Positions 8,491 through 16,564 of a stretch of DNA of 33,810 bases are shown here, piece after piece; position 1 is the first letter of the stretch, and the number at the start of each line of letters is the position of its first letter. The notes under the pieces are model-generated. The model searched no databases. It was given only the letters and a program-made list of their open reading frames with translations, and was not told the origin of the DNA. The DNA is from an uncultured Oscillospiraceae bacterium (lineage in GTDB: Bacteria > Bacillota > Clostridia > Oscillospirales > Ruminococcaceae), in contig CAJTTB010000026.1 in assembly GCA_910579175.1 (NCBI GenBank), positions 1-33,810 on the forward strand, written 5' to 3'. Made by a program: the position numbers and the translations under genes.

Positions 8491-9753
8491 ATGAAAGATG
8501 AAACAAAATGTCTCCATTCAGGTTATACACCAAAGAATGGAGATCCAAGGGTTATGCCAATCGTACAAAGTACAACTTATGTATTTGATTCAACAGAGCA
8601 TATTGGACAATTGTTTGATATGCCCACAGCACATATGTATTCTCGTTTTTCCAATCCCACTGTAGAAGTAGTGGAAAAAAAGATAGCTGATTTAGAGGGT
8701 GGAGTTGGTGCAATGTGCACCTCTTCCGGGCAAGCTGCCTCTTTGCTATCTATATTAAATATCTGTCATAGTGGAGATAGCTTTATTAGTACCTCTACCA
8801 TTTATGGGGGAACAGTAAATTTATTTGCAGTAACTTTAAAAAAGTTGGGAATTGAATGTATTTTTGTAGATGCGGACGCGGATGAAGAAACAATCAATCA
8901 AGCATTTCAAGCCAATACGCGTGCTGTTTTTGGAGAAACCTTAGCAAATCCAGCTTTGGCAGTTTTGGATATCGAAAAATTTGCGAGAATTGCCCATAAT
9001 CATCAAGTTCCTTTGATTATTGATAATACGTTTGCCACCCCAATTTTATGTAAACCGATTGCGTTTGGAGCAGATATCGTTGTGCATTCTACCTCTAAAT
9101 ATATGGACGGTCATGCCTTACAGACTGGTGGAGTGATTGTAGACAGTGGAAAATTTGATTGGACAAATGGGAAATATCCAGAATTTACCCAACCAGATGA
9201 ATCTTATCATGGGGTAGTATATACCAGAGATTTTGGAAATATGGCTTATATCATTAAAGCTAGAATGCAATTGATGCGCGATTTTGGAGCTTATCCATCA
9301 GCACATTCCGCTTTTTTGCTCAATTTGGGACTAGAGACATTGCCAATTCGAATGAGACAATATTGCGAAAATGCTCAAAAGGTAGCTGTCTTTTTAAAGC
9401 AAAGTGATAAGATTGAATCTGTTTCTTATGCCGCTTTAGAAGGGGATAAATATCATGAATTGGCTAAAAAATACCTTCCAGATGGAACTTGCGGCGTAAT
9501 TTCGTTTGTCATAAAAGGCGGAAAAGAAATGGCTGTAAAGTTTATGGATGGATTGAAATTGGCATCTAATGAAGTTCATGTGGCAGATATTCGCACCTGT
9601 GTATTACATCCAGCTAGTGCAACACATCGACAACTGACCGATGAACAACTGATTGCAGCTGGTGTAAATCCCGGAATGATACGTTTTTCTGTGGGTCTAG
9701 AACATGTAGAAGACATCATAGAAGATATTCAACAGAGTTTGGCACAATTATAA
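8491..9753 (+). CDS. metY: O-acetylhomoserine sulfhydrylase / Cys-Met metabolism PLP enzyme
   Basis: This 420-aa cytosolic fold-type I PLP enzyme of the Cys/Met metabolism family probably makes homocysteine from O-acetylhomoserine and sulfide. The PLP lysine is K203 in HSTSKYMDGH and the PLP-ring aspartate is D178 in PLIIDNT. YSRFSNPT (50-57) and TSSGQAA (77-83) bind cofactor phosphate and the ring. The long form with an insertion around FTQPDESYHGVVY (about 232-244) is typical of MetY-type sulfhydrylases rather than the shorter MetB/MetC enzymes. Methionine gamma-lyase activity cannot be excluded. AAAGGAG 9 nt before the ATG fixes the start. It is monocistronic, with its own promoter. Confidence 0.85.
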   Translation: MKDETKCLHSGYTPKNGDPRVMPIVQSTTYVFDSTEHIGQLFDMPTAHMYSRFSNPTVEVVEKKIADLEGGVGAMCTSSGQAASLLSILNICHSGDSFISTSTIYGGTVNLFAVTLKKLGIECIFVDADADEETINQAFQANTRAVFGETLANPALAVLDIEKFARIAHNHQVPLIIDNTFATPILCKPIAFGADIVVHSTSKYMDGHALQTGGVIVDSGKFDWTNGKYPEFTQPDESYHGVVYTRDFGNMAYIIKARMQLMRDFGAYPSAHSAFLLNLGLETLPIRMRQYCENAQKVAVFLKQSDKIESVSYAALEGDKYHELAKKYLPDGTCGVISFVIKGGKEMAVKFMDGLKLASNEVHVADIRTCVLHPASATHRQLTDEQLIAAGVNPGMIRFSVGLEHVEDIIEDIQQSLAQL

Positions 9754-10051
9754 AACTATTTGATGAATATTTTTGGTTATTTCGTAAACCACTAGTAAGG
9801 TTGGTCGTTTGATAATAAAAAATAAGTCCGAATTTTATTTCATGTTCCTCAGTAAAATTGGGCAGATAAATATCTAGTATATTGAAATAAGTATACAGCC
9901 ACTGTAAAAAATCTTGGTTAATACGGGGAGTAGCCTTTAAAAAAAGGGTTCTACAAATGCTGATTGCTTTAATAGTATGTATTATAATATGTATTATATT
10001 AATTTTATTACGTGTTATTTTAAAATCTCCATTTTCATATCCGTATTTTAT
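9716..10051 (-). pseudogene. Start-less antisense open frame, possible gene remnant
   Basis: On the minus strand one frame stays open from 10051 to a TGA at 9716-9718 (about 111 codons) without an ATG. Its middle (opposite the otherwise empty 9754-9956 gap) reads like protein, for example DFLQWLYTYFNILDIYLP followed by NFTEEHEIKFGLIFYY. It overlaps the 5' end of the HNH gene. It may be the decayed 3' part of a lost gene or chance. No family was recognised. Confidence 0.25.
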
Positions 10052-10655
10052 TTATAAATTTGACGTTTCGAGGAAACGTGGTCCACATATTGATGATTAC
10101 TTAGATACGTTTTTGATTTCTGGTGGATTTGTAGAGATACAAAATCATCAAAAGATAATTGAACAATGGAAGCTAGATAGTCATAAACGAATTGATCAGT
10201 GTGTTTTAAAGAATTATCGTCGTAAGCAATATGAGCGAGCATTAGATGATAACTCAACATTCCTATTCTTATTTATGCGTTCTCAAACACGGTATATGCA
10301 AAGAAATTATGTTAAAACGCCTTACAAAGTGAATGTATTGGATGGATGTTTTAAATATGATTTTGATTATATTAAAGACCGTTATAGTCAATTGAAAGAT
10401 ATTGGTTTTGAATGTACATTAAGAATGTACCATACTAAAAACCAACGAAAGCTGGCAACCCGTGAATTAAGAGAAAAAATTATGGAGAGAGATGATTATA
10501 CATGTCAATTATGTGGAAAATATATGCCAGACGAAGTTGGTTTACAAATTGACCATATTATTCCTGTCTCAAAAGGTGGAAAGACTGTAAAATCAAATCT
10601 TAGAGTACTTTGTTCAAAATGTAATGGTTCAAAATCCAATAAAATACTTAGTTGA
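9957..10655 (+). CDS. Membrane-anchored HNH endonuclease
   Basis: This 232-aa protein has a single hydrophobic N-terminal segment (residues 1-22), a middle region of unknown fold rich in Y, R and K, and a C-terminal HNH nuclease domain. In the HNH domain C183/C186 and C219/C222 form the zinc knuckle, D199-H200 lie in QIDHIIPVSKGG, and N214, N223 and K226 follow. All catalytic residues appear present, so it should cut nucleic acid, probably tethered to the membrane (inference). A weak AAGGG motif lies 8 nt before the ATG. It is isolated between metY and a minus-strand operon, with no methyltransferase, integrase or toxin partner seen, so it may be a transferred single-gene nuclease or a defence component. 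The natural target is unknown. Confidence 0.75.
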   Translation: MLIALIVCIIICIILILLRVILKSPFSYPYFIYKFDVSRKRGPHIDDYLDTFLISGGFVEIQNHQKIIEQWKLDSHKRIDQCVLKNYRRKQYERALDDNSTFLFLFMRSQTRYMQRNYVKTPYKVNVLDGCFKYDFDYIKDRYSQLKDIGFECTLRMYHTKNQRKLATRELREKIMERDDYTCQLCGKYMPDEVGLQIDHIIPVSKGGKTVKSNLRVLCSKCNGSKSNKILS

Positions 10656-10728
10656 TACATGGCTATATTTATGAATTGCAAATAAGATTTAATTCATTAG
10701 GAACACAAAAGTGAATTGAGAGCAAAAT

Positions 10729-10765
10729 AAATCCGAGGTTTATCTATTTGATATGCCTCGGATTT
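10729..10765. terminator. Terminator hairpin between convergent genes
   Basis: AAATCCGAGG (10729-10738) pairs with CCTCGGATTT (10756-10765) around a 17-nt loop. It lies between the HNH gene (plus) and the MFS gene (minus) and could serve both directions. The rest of 10656-10884 shows nothing convincing. Confidence 0.55.
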
Positions 10766-10884
10766 TATAAATTGGTTTTTAAAGTTTTTTCAAAGGAACT
10801 TGCCAACTCAAGTACTTGTAGACATTGTGTAAGATTTGTTTAGGTGTCTTTTGTGTTTTGGAGCAAAAATATTTGGCAAACAAT

Positions 10885-12087
10885 TTAATTGTTAGATTGG
10901 CAAGCGTGTTTTTTATGTTTTTGTATTAAAAAAATTGAGGTGCCAACAATTAATAGTAGCGGAAAAACAATGGCAATTAAAATCCCAAATTTAAGCTGAC
11001 TTGTTTGATTGTTGGAAGCAAATCCAACAACAGCAGGACCGACTGAACAACCTAAGTCCCCAAATAGAGCAAATAGGGCAAACATCGTGGTTCCTCCTTT
11101 GGGAATGGAAGCAGAAGCAATGCTGAAAGTTCCCGGCCATAAGATACCAATTGATAGTCCAGACAGACAAAAGCCGACAATGCTGAGGATGGGGGAAGCG
11201 GTTAGTGCAACAAAAAGATAGGAGATACAGCAAGAAATGCTGCTGAACAACATCATTTTACCAAGATTTATCTTATCACCAAATTTTCCATAGATGGTTC
11301 TAGTGGTTCCCATACAGATAGCAAAGAGCATTGGTCCAATCAAATCCCCTATTATTTTAGGAAGATGTAAACTGGTTTCAACAAAGGTGGAAGCCCATTG
11401 ACCGATTACCTGTTCACTAGCACCAGAGCAGAGGATAATCAACATAAATAACCAAAACATTTTCTCGCGAAATAGTTGGAGCAAAGAGAATCCTTTTTCA
11501 TCTGTAGCAATCAAAGAAGCAATTGGGACTTTTGTAAAAATGATACTGTTGATAATCGGAAGGATTGCCCAAATCAGAGTAAGAATTTTCCAATTTTGAA
11601 TGCCAAATAAGAAGAAAAATAATGTAGACAGTCCAATTACCCCAACAGTTCCCCAGGAATAAAAGGAGTGTAGCATACTCATGGCTTTTTCCTTGTTGTC
11701 AGTAGGACATGCCTCTACAATGGGGCTAATCAGTACTTCTAATAATCCACCACCTATCGCGTAGGTGATGACTGCAATCAATAGACCAGCAAAAGCATTG
11801 TTCAATAAAGATGGAAGCGTGGCTAAAAAGATTAGTCCCAAACCAGAGAAAATATGCGCAGCAACAATAGAAATGCGATATCCTATTTTATCAACAAAAA
11901 AAGCAGCTGCGGAGTCAATGAGAAGTTGCAATAAAAAATTAATGCTGATGAGTGTTGTGATTTGTGAAAGTGGAATTTGATATTCTGATTGAAAGGTTAA
12001 AAACAATAAGGGCGCGAAATTGACAACAACAGCTTGTACGATATATCCTGTAAAACAGGCGTAAATGGTTTGTTTGTAGTTTTTCAT
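10885..12087 (-). CDS. MFS transporter
   Basis: This 400-aa integral membrane protein has about 12 hydrophobic helices, the usual major facilitator superfamily layout. The first half carries the cytoplasmic loop-2 type motif VDKIGYRIS near residue 65. Related clostridial proteins are annotated as sugar or drug MFS carriers, but the substrate cannot be read from sequence. The tail (LIQKHKKHACQSNN) is short and basic, placing the C-terminus in the cytoplasm. AAAGGA lies about 11 nt before the ATG. It starts 15 nt after the DUF1015 gene ends, so the two are surely co-transcribed, suggesting that the carrier moves a metabolite linked to the DUF1015 protein (inference). Confidence 0.8.
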   Translation of the reverse strand: MKNYKQTIYACFTGYIVQAVVVNFAPLLFLTFQSEYQIPLSQITTLISINFLLQLLIDSAAAFFVDKIGYRISIVAAHIFSGLGLIFLATLPSLLNNAFAGLLIAVITYAIGGGLLEVLISPIVEACPTDNKEKAMSMLHSFYSWGTVGVIGLSTLFFFLFGIQNWKILTLIWAILPIINSIIFTKVPIASLIATDEKGFSLLQLFREKMFWLFMLIILCSGASEQVIGQWASTFVETSLHLPKIIGDLIGPMLFAICMGTTRTIYGKFGDKINLGKMMLFSSISCCISYLFVALTASPILSIVGFCLSGLSIGILWPGTFSIASASIPKGGTTMFALFALFGDLGCSVGPAVVGFASNNQTSQLKFGILIAIVFPLLLIVGTSIFLIQKHKKHACQSNN

Positions 12088-12102
12088 AAGTGGGTGATTC
12101 CT

Positions 12103-13359
12103 TTATCTGATTTTACGTGCTTCCAAATAAAAGCGTTTGTCACATGCTTCGCCCATAGAAAAGGTTTTTCTTGGTAAAGAGCCTTCTTTTATCACGGTTG
12201 GAAATAGTTCTGACTTTTGAATACAGGGAAGAATCAAGCCAGCGGTATTGGGCTGTTGACAAAGTTGTGCAACAACTGATTCCCCATGAATGTAGTCGAT
12301 TGTTCCTCCAAACTCTAAAATATATTGGTCCAGACAATGTTGTAAACTACCCACTATTAAACTGTGGAAGGGATTTCCAATGGTATAGTGAAGTTGTTTG
12401 TCTTTTGTTTGATAAATAAAGGATTGTTCACAGACACAAGACTTTGGCGCAAGATGGAGTGTTTGAGTAAGATAGTGGAGTAAGTGTTCTGTATCAACAT
12501 CAAAAACCACCCTGTGAATGGCTTCAAATACAAGAGAATTATCATGTAAATTTACGATCTCTACTAGAGCATAACGAGCAGGGTGATTTTTGAGTTCTTC
12601 TTTAGAAAGTGTATGTTTTAATTCTTCATAACAGGCTTTTGCAGCAGCCAAGGAGTGATTTCCGTCTCCAACTGCAAATAACATGGATTGTTCTTGGTTG
12701 GATATTGTTATTTGAGCAAGGTCTTGCAAAGCAGTTTGCAATTGTTCGATTTGTTGTGCAGGGATTTTCCACCCGCTTAAAGTTCCGCTTTGTTCCATCA
12801 ATTCAAATTCATACAAGGGCAGGTGTTTTGATTTGATTTGTCCCAATGGTTCAATGATATTTTGTTTGGGATTATCCATCAAAAGCATAATATGAGGAAG
12901 CTCTAAACAGGCATTTTTACGGATTTGAACACGTGGAGGAATTCGCTCTAGCACCGTTTCTTCTGTAGCGCGGATAGAACTTTGAGCACCTTTTTGATAA
13001 TCATATTGTTCTAAGTCAATCATACCAATGATACCTTTTCGGATACTGCCATTTTTTAATGTTCTTTCCACATAAATCAAACTGTTAAAGATGGTATCAA
13101 AGACACAATCCTTTAGATATTGTTCCATTTGTTGGTTGATTTCATTGATTTTTTTCGCAAATGGCTGTGTGTTGAGATCCACTTCTGGGAAAATAAGATG
13201 ATAAGCAGATGGTACATGTTGCGTGGATTGTTTGACCCTTTGCCAGTAATCAGGCTGGGAAGTATATTGATCGCAAGCAATGACACTAAATTTTGACAAA
13301 TCGATTTGTTTGTTTGGTAGTAAAATATCTGCGGGATATAAAAACAATGGTTGTTTCAT
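12103..13359 (-). CDS. DUF1015 family protein
   Basis: This 418-aa soluble protein matches DUF1015 at its N-terminus (LYPADILLPN... FSVIACDQYTSQPDYW) and in the conserved GDGNHSLAAAK motif (231-241). The GDGNHS element recalls the DGHHR motif of ParB-like free-serine kinases. In many Clostridia DUF1015 genes stand next to serine biosynthesis genes (family knowledge, from memory), but no serA or serC is seen here. The biochemical role is unproven. AAAGGAA precedes the ATG. It lies 26 nt after the zinc-ribbon gene and 15 nt before the MFS gene, forming a three-gene minus-strand unit. Confidence 0.8.
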   Translation of the reverse strand: MKQPLFLYPADILLPNKQIDLSKFSVIACDQYTSQPDYWQRVKQSTQHVPSAYHLIFPEVDLNTQPFAKKINEINQQMEQYLKDCVFDTIFNSLIYVERTLKNGSIRKGIIGMIDLEQYDYQKGAQSSIRATEETVLERIPPRVQIRKNACLELPHIMLLMDNPKQNIIEPLGQIKSKHLPLYEFELMEQSGTLSGWKIPAQQIEQLQTALQDLAQITISNQEQSMLFAVGDGNHSLAAAKACYEELKHTLSKEELKNHPARYALVEIVNLHDNSLVFEAIHRVVFDVDTEHLLHYLTQTLHLAPKSCVCEQSFIYQTKDKQLHYTIGNPFHSLIVGSLQHCLDQYILEFGGTIDYIHGESVVAQLCQQPNTAGLILPCIQKSELFPTVIKEGSLPRKTFSMGEACDKRFYLEARKIR

Positions 13360-13385
13360 AAATAAAATTCCTTTGATTTAAAATA

Positions 13386-14366
13386 TTAGTCTAATCCTTT
13401 TTGTTCAATTTTAATGGCGATATCATCGGAGAAATAAACGCGGACTTCTGCATTGACATTGTATTCCCCAATCCAGCTACAAATTAAATTTTCGTTTTCG
13501 TCATAATCGTCATAAAGTGAGTCTCCTCCAATGATAGCGCTGATTTGGGCATAGGACATACCAACTTGGAGTTGTCGAAATTCCGCGATTGACACACCGT
13601 TTTCATAGACGGGTTCACCTGTATCAACGGCATTTTCATCTACTGTTTGAGAGAACCCATATTTAGAAAGGTTATCATCATAATCGTAGTCAGATGGATA
13701 GGAATTATAATATTTATCATAGTCATAATAATAGTCTGGGGTATATTTTTCAAGAAAGCCATCGAATAAGTCGTCGCTGTGCATAAAGGTGGCATAACTT
13801 GTAAGAGCAGGAATGATAATCTGAAAGATAATGCCAAAAATCAGTAAAAGAATGACCCAAGAGCTTGTTTTTTTCTTTGGGAATCGATTTTCCTTGATAG
13901 CTTGTTGGTAATTATCGGTGAATGCCTTAGAGACATTTTGTTGGTATCCGAATTCTTGAGAAAATCCTGAAGGTTGTTGATGAGGATAAGTTGGTTGGTT
14001 TGCCCACTGATTGGCTGATGGAGCGGATTGATATTGGTTGTAGGTTTGCTGAGTTTGTACAGATGGAATTGGTTCTATGCGTTCCCCACATCTACCGCAA
14101 AATGCACCTGTAACAGGTGTTCCGCAGATGGGACAAAATCTTGGTTTGGTGGTTTGGGCAAAGTTATTTGGCGGTACTTGCTGCCAAGAATAACTAGGAG
14201 GTACTTGTTGAGTGTTAGACTGTTGTTCAGTTGATTTGTAAACGGTATCACTATGAACACCAGAGGATATATTGGATGGTCGGGCTGATGAATCTTCACA
14301 AGCAGCGGTAGAACAATAAGGGCATATGTTTTCAAAATGCTCTTTTCCACATTGTGGACAAATCAT
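13386..14366 (-). CDS. Double zinc-ribbon membrane protein with C-terminal SmpA/BLIP-like domain
   Basis: This 326-aa protein has a first zinc ribbon at the N-terminus (C3, C6, C15, C18), a low-complexity Q/P/S linker, a second zinc ribbon (C78, C81, C90, C93), another Q/P/Y-rich linker, one transmembrane helix at about 169-191, an acidic D/Y-rich stretch (about 198-237), and a C-terminal domain of about 60 aa. That last domain (FRQLQVGMSYAQISAIIGG ... ICSWIGE ... VRVYFSDDIAIKIEQKGL) matches the SmpA/OmlA or DUF3862 BLIP-like fold. The ribbons would be cytoplasmic and the last domain extracytoplasmic. Function is unknown; a cell-envelope sensor or scaffold is possible. AAAGGAG precedes the ATG. 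It heads the minus-strand operon. Confidence 0.7.
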   Translation of the reverse strand: MICPQCGKEHFENICPYCSTAACEDSSARPSNISSGVHSDTVYKSTEQQSNTQQVPPSYSWQQVPPNNFAQTTKPRFCPICGTPVTGAFCGRCGERIEPIPSVQTQQTYNQYQSAPSANQWANQPTYPHQQPSGFSQEFGYQQNVSKAFTDNYQQAIKENRFPKKKTSSWVILLLIFGIIFQIIIPALTSYATFMHSDDLFDGFLEKYTPDYYYDYDKYYNSYPSDYDYDDNLSKYGFSQTVDENAVDTGEPVYENGVSIAEFRQLQVGMSYAQISAIIGGDSLYDDYDENENLICSWIGEYNVNAEVRVYFSDDIAIKIEQKGLD

Positions 14367-14524
14367 ATAAAAAACTCCTTTAATCTAAGATTCATAAAAT
14401 ATAGAAAATGGTATAATCTAATCATAGATATCTTTCATATAGTAAAACAAAAACCTGCTAATACGATAGATAATATTATTATAACAAAAATATTACAGAA
14501 TGTAAAATGTATTTTTAAGTTTTG

Positions 14525-14533
14525 TGATATAAT
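14525..14533 (+). promoter_or_regulatory. Extended -10 promoter of trxB
   Basis: TGATATAAT (14525-14533) is a perfect extended -10 element 35 nt before the trxB start. No good -35 is seen, which is usual for extended -10 promoters. Confidence 0.55.
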
Positions 14534-14567
14534 GGAAAAAGATAAATAGAATAGGAGTGTTTTATCA

Positions 14568-15476
14568 ATGTATGATTTGATAATTTTAGGAGCAGGTACT
14601 GCTGGCTTGACAGCGGCATTGTATGCAAATCGCGCTGGTTTAAAGGTATTGATTGTGGAAAAGGGAGTTTATGGGGGACAGATTGTCAATACGCCTCTGA
14701 TTGAGAACTATCCAGCTTTAAAGGAAGTTTCTGGATTTGATTTTGTTCAAAATCTATATGAGCAGGCGGTGACAAAATTTGAGACCCCTGTTGTGATGGG
14801 AGAGATAACGGATTTTTCATTTACTGGAATAAAAAAGTCTGTTACGGTTGATCAGACAGTTTATACTGCAAGATCCATTATATTGGCAACTGGTGCAGAA
14901 CATCGCAAGTTGGGGTGTGCTGGTGAAGAGAAATTCAAAGGGAAAGGCGTTTCTTATTGTGCTACCTGTGATGGTGCATTTTTTAGAGGGCGCACGGTTG
15001 CTGTAATAGGAGGAGGAAATACTGCCTTACAGGATGCAAAGTATTTGGCAAATCACTGTCAAAAGGTTTATTTGATTCATCGCCGCGATAAATTTCGTGC
15101 CACAAAGGTAGAAATAGATAGTGCGTTAAAGAGAGAAAATATCATTCCGATTTACGATACAGTAGTGGAGGAGATTATGGGGGAAAATATGGTTACTTCC
15201 CTAAAACTCAGACAGATAAAAGACCAAACAGAAACCATTTTACCAGTAAATGGTGTATTTATTGCGATTGGGCTCAATCCAAACAATGGCGATTTTTCAA
15301 AGGAAGTGGAGACCGATGAAGGAGGATATTTGATCGCAGGAGAAGACTGTAAAACAAATTTAGAAGGCGTATTTGTGGCAGGCGATACCCGAACCAAACG
15401 GGTACGTCAATTGGTGACAGCAGCGGCAGACGGCGCTGTTAGTGCTGAGATGGCAGTGGAATATCTCAATTGTTAA
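14568..15476 (+). CDS. trxB: Thioredoxin reductase (NADPH-type)
   Basis: This 302-aa flavoprotein passes electrons from NADPH through FAD to thioredoxin in the cytoplasm. The FAD-binding GAGTAG is at 8-13, the redox-active CATC at 131-134, the second nucleotide loop GGGNTA at 148-153, and the NADPH-selective HRRDKFRA at 171-178. The C-terminal GD motif (VAGDTRTKRVRQL) contacts FAD. Length and spacing match low-molecular-weight TrxB. No thioredoxin gene is adjacent. The next gene is a small CxxC DUF1858 protein with its own promoter, a plausible redox neighbour. The ATG at 14568 has a purine-rich AGGAGTG upstream. Confidence 0.93.
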   Translation: MYDLIILGAGTAGLTAALYANRAGLKVLIVEKGVYGGQIVNTPLIENYPALKEVSGFDFVQNLYEQAVTKFETPVVMGEITDFSFTGIKKSVTVDQTVYTARSIILATGAEHRKLGCAGEEKFKGKGVSYCATCDGAFFRGRTVAVIGGGNTALQDAKYLANHCQKVYLIHRRDKFRATKVEIDSALKRENIIPIYDTVVEEIMGENMVTSLKLRQIKDQTETILPVNGVFIAIGLNPNNGDFSKEVETDEGGYLIAGEDCKTNLEGVFVAGDTRTKRVRQLVTAAADGAVSAEMAVEYLNC

Positions 15477-15495
15477 TGAATATTTTAAATTTCTA

Positions 15496-15524
15496 TTGCA
15501 TTTAAAAATAAATATGGATATAAT
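15496..15524 (+). promoter_or_regulatory. Promoter of the DUF1858 gene
   Basis: TTGCAT (15496-15501), a 17-nt spacer and a perfect TATAAT (15519-15524), ending 43 nt before the start codon. Confidence 0.7.
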
Positions 15525-15567
15525 AGAATTACAGTCATAAACAACTTAAAAAATGGAGGAAATCAAA

Positions 15568-15768
15568 ATGGCATTTACAGTAACAAAAGATACTTTAATT
15601 GGCGATATTTTAGACCATGATAGAACAACTGCGGAATACTTTTTGGAAATGGGGATGCACTGTTTGGGTTGCCCTTCTGCAAGAGGCGAGAGTTTAGAAC
15701 AGGCTTGCATGGTTCATGGAGTTGATGTGGACGAGTTGATTACAAAAATCAATGCACATATCCAATAA
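15568..15768 (+). CDS. Small DUF1858 (hybrid-cluster-associated) disulfide protein
   Basis: This 66-aa protein matches DUF1858 (ScdA N-terminal-like): IGDILDHDRTTAEYFLEMGMHCLGCPSARGESLEQACMVHG in outline, with a CxxC pair in CLGCPSA. Such proteins are common near redox and iron-sulfur genes in anaerobes and often carry the label hydrid-cluster-protein-associated disulfide reductase domain (family knowledge; role not well established). An ATG at 15553 lies upstream of the GGAGGA motif at 15555-15560, so the ATG at 15568 is the true start. It has its own promoter and terminator, so it is a single-gene unit behind trxB. Confidence 0.85.
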   Translation: MAFTVTKDTLIGDILDHDRTTAEYFLEMGMHCLGCPSARGESLEQACMVHGVDVDELITKINAHIQ

Positions 15769-15775
15769 GAAATTG

Positions 15776-15812
15776 AGCGGTGAAACGATTTTCGTTGAGC
15801 CGCTTGTTTTTT
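15776..15812 (+). terminator. Rho-independent terminator after the DUF1858 gene
   Basis: AGCGG (15776-15780) pairs with CCGCT (15800-15804), and inner AACG pairs with CGTT across a 3-nt internal loop. Six T residues follow (15807-15812). Confidence 0.75.
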
Positions 15813-15865
15813 ATCTGAATTGAGTATTTTTCATAAAAAAGAATGTCTGAGGAAAAGGAACATAA

Positions 15866-16564
15866 ATGATAGATAAAAGATTGCTTGCCTGTGCGGATTA
15901 TGTGAGGGAACAGGCGAGATTTTGTGATATTGGAACAGACCACGCATATTTGCCCTGTTATTTGGTGAAACATCAAAGGGTAATTTCAGCCATTGCGGCG
16001 GATATCCATCAAAACCCACTCAAAAGTGCGCAACATACGATTGAGTCAATGGGATTGGTTGGGAAAATTCAGTTGATTCAATCGGACGGATTGCAACAAA
16101 TACCACCTGAGCAGGCGGATGATATTGTCATCGCCGGAATGGGCGGAGAATTGATAGCACAAATCATTGAAGCATGTAGTTGGGTCAAAGATGAGAAAAA
16201 AAGACTGATTTTACAACCGATGACACAATTGTCCTTTTTGAGAAAACGCCTTTATCAGTTGGGTTATCAGATTTTAGAAGAAACGCCTGTATTTGAAAAT
16301 CAACATCATTATACAGTTTTACTCTGTCAATATACAGGACAGTGTAAACAAATTGATGAATTGTATTCGATTGTTGGAGAAATACCGCGCAACAACACAA
16401 GAGAGGCAATTGCATTTTTGCGTTATCAGCAGAAAAGAAAACAAAAAATAGTAGATGGTCTAAAAAAGTCGAGCCAGCAACAGCATAACATACAACACTA
16501 TGAGTTTTTGGTGCAACAGATACAAGCGTTGATTATCAAACAAAAGGAGAATCAGAGAGAATGA
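15866..16564 (+). CDS. trmK: tRNA (adenine(22)-N1)-methyltransferase
   Basis: This 232-aa SAM-dependent methyltransferase of the TrmK/YqfN family makes N1-methyladenosine at position 22 of tRNA. The SAM loop is DIGTDHAYLP (21-30), followed by the acidic AADIHQNPL region near 50 and DIVIAGMGGELI near 90, the family's catalytic signature. A helical C-terminal part (about 165-230) resembles the coiled tail of TrmK. AAGGAA precedes the ATG. It overlaps the next gene by 4 nt (ATGA), the usual TrmK-Nif3 arrangement in Firmicutes. Confidence 0.92.
   Translation: MIDKRLLACADYVREQARFCDIGTDHAYLPCYLVKHQRVISAIAADIHQNPLKSAQHTIESMGLVGKIQLIQSDGLQQIPPEQADDIVIAGMGGELIAQIIEACSWVKDEKKRLILQPMTQLSFLRKRLYQLGYQILEETPVFENQHHYTVLLCQYTGQCKQIDELYSIVGEIPRNNTREAIAFLRYQQKRKQKIVDGLKKSSQQQHNIQHYEFLVQQIQALIIKQKENQRE

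Noticed and set aside
10783..10910. A short minus-strand frame (ending KYLSWQVPLKKL) downstream of the MFS gene
   Set aside because: It is only about 40 codons without a start or ribosome site, too short to separate from chance.
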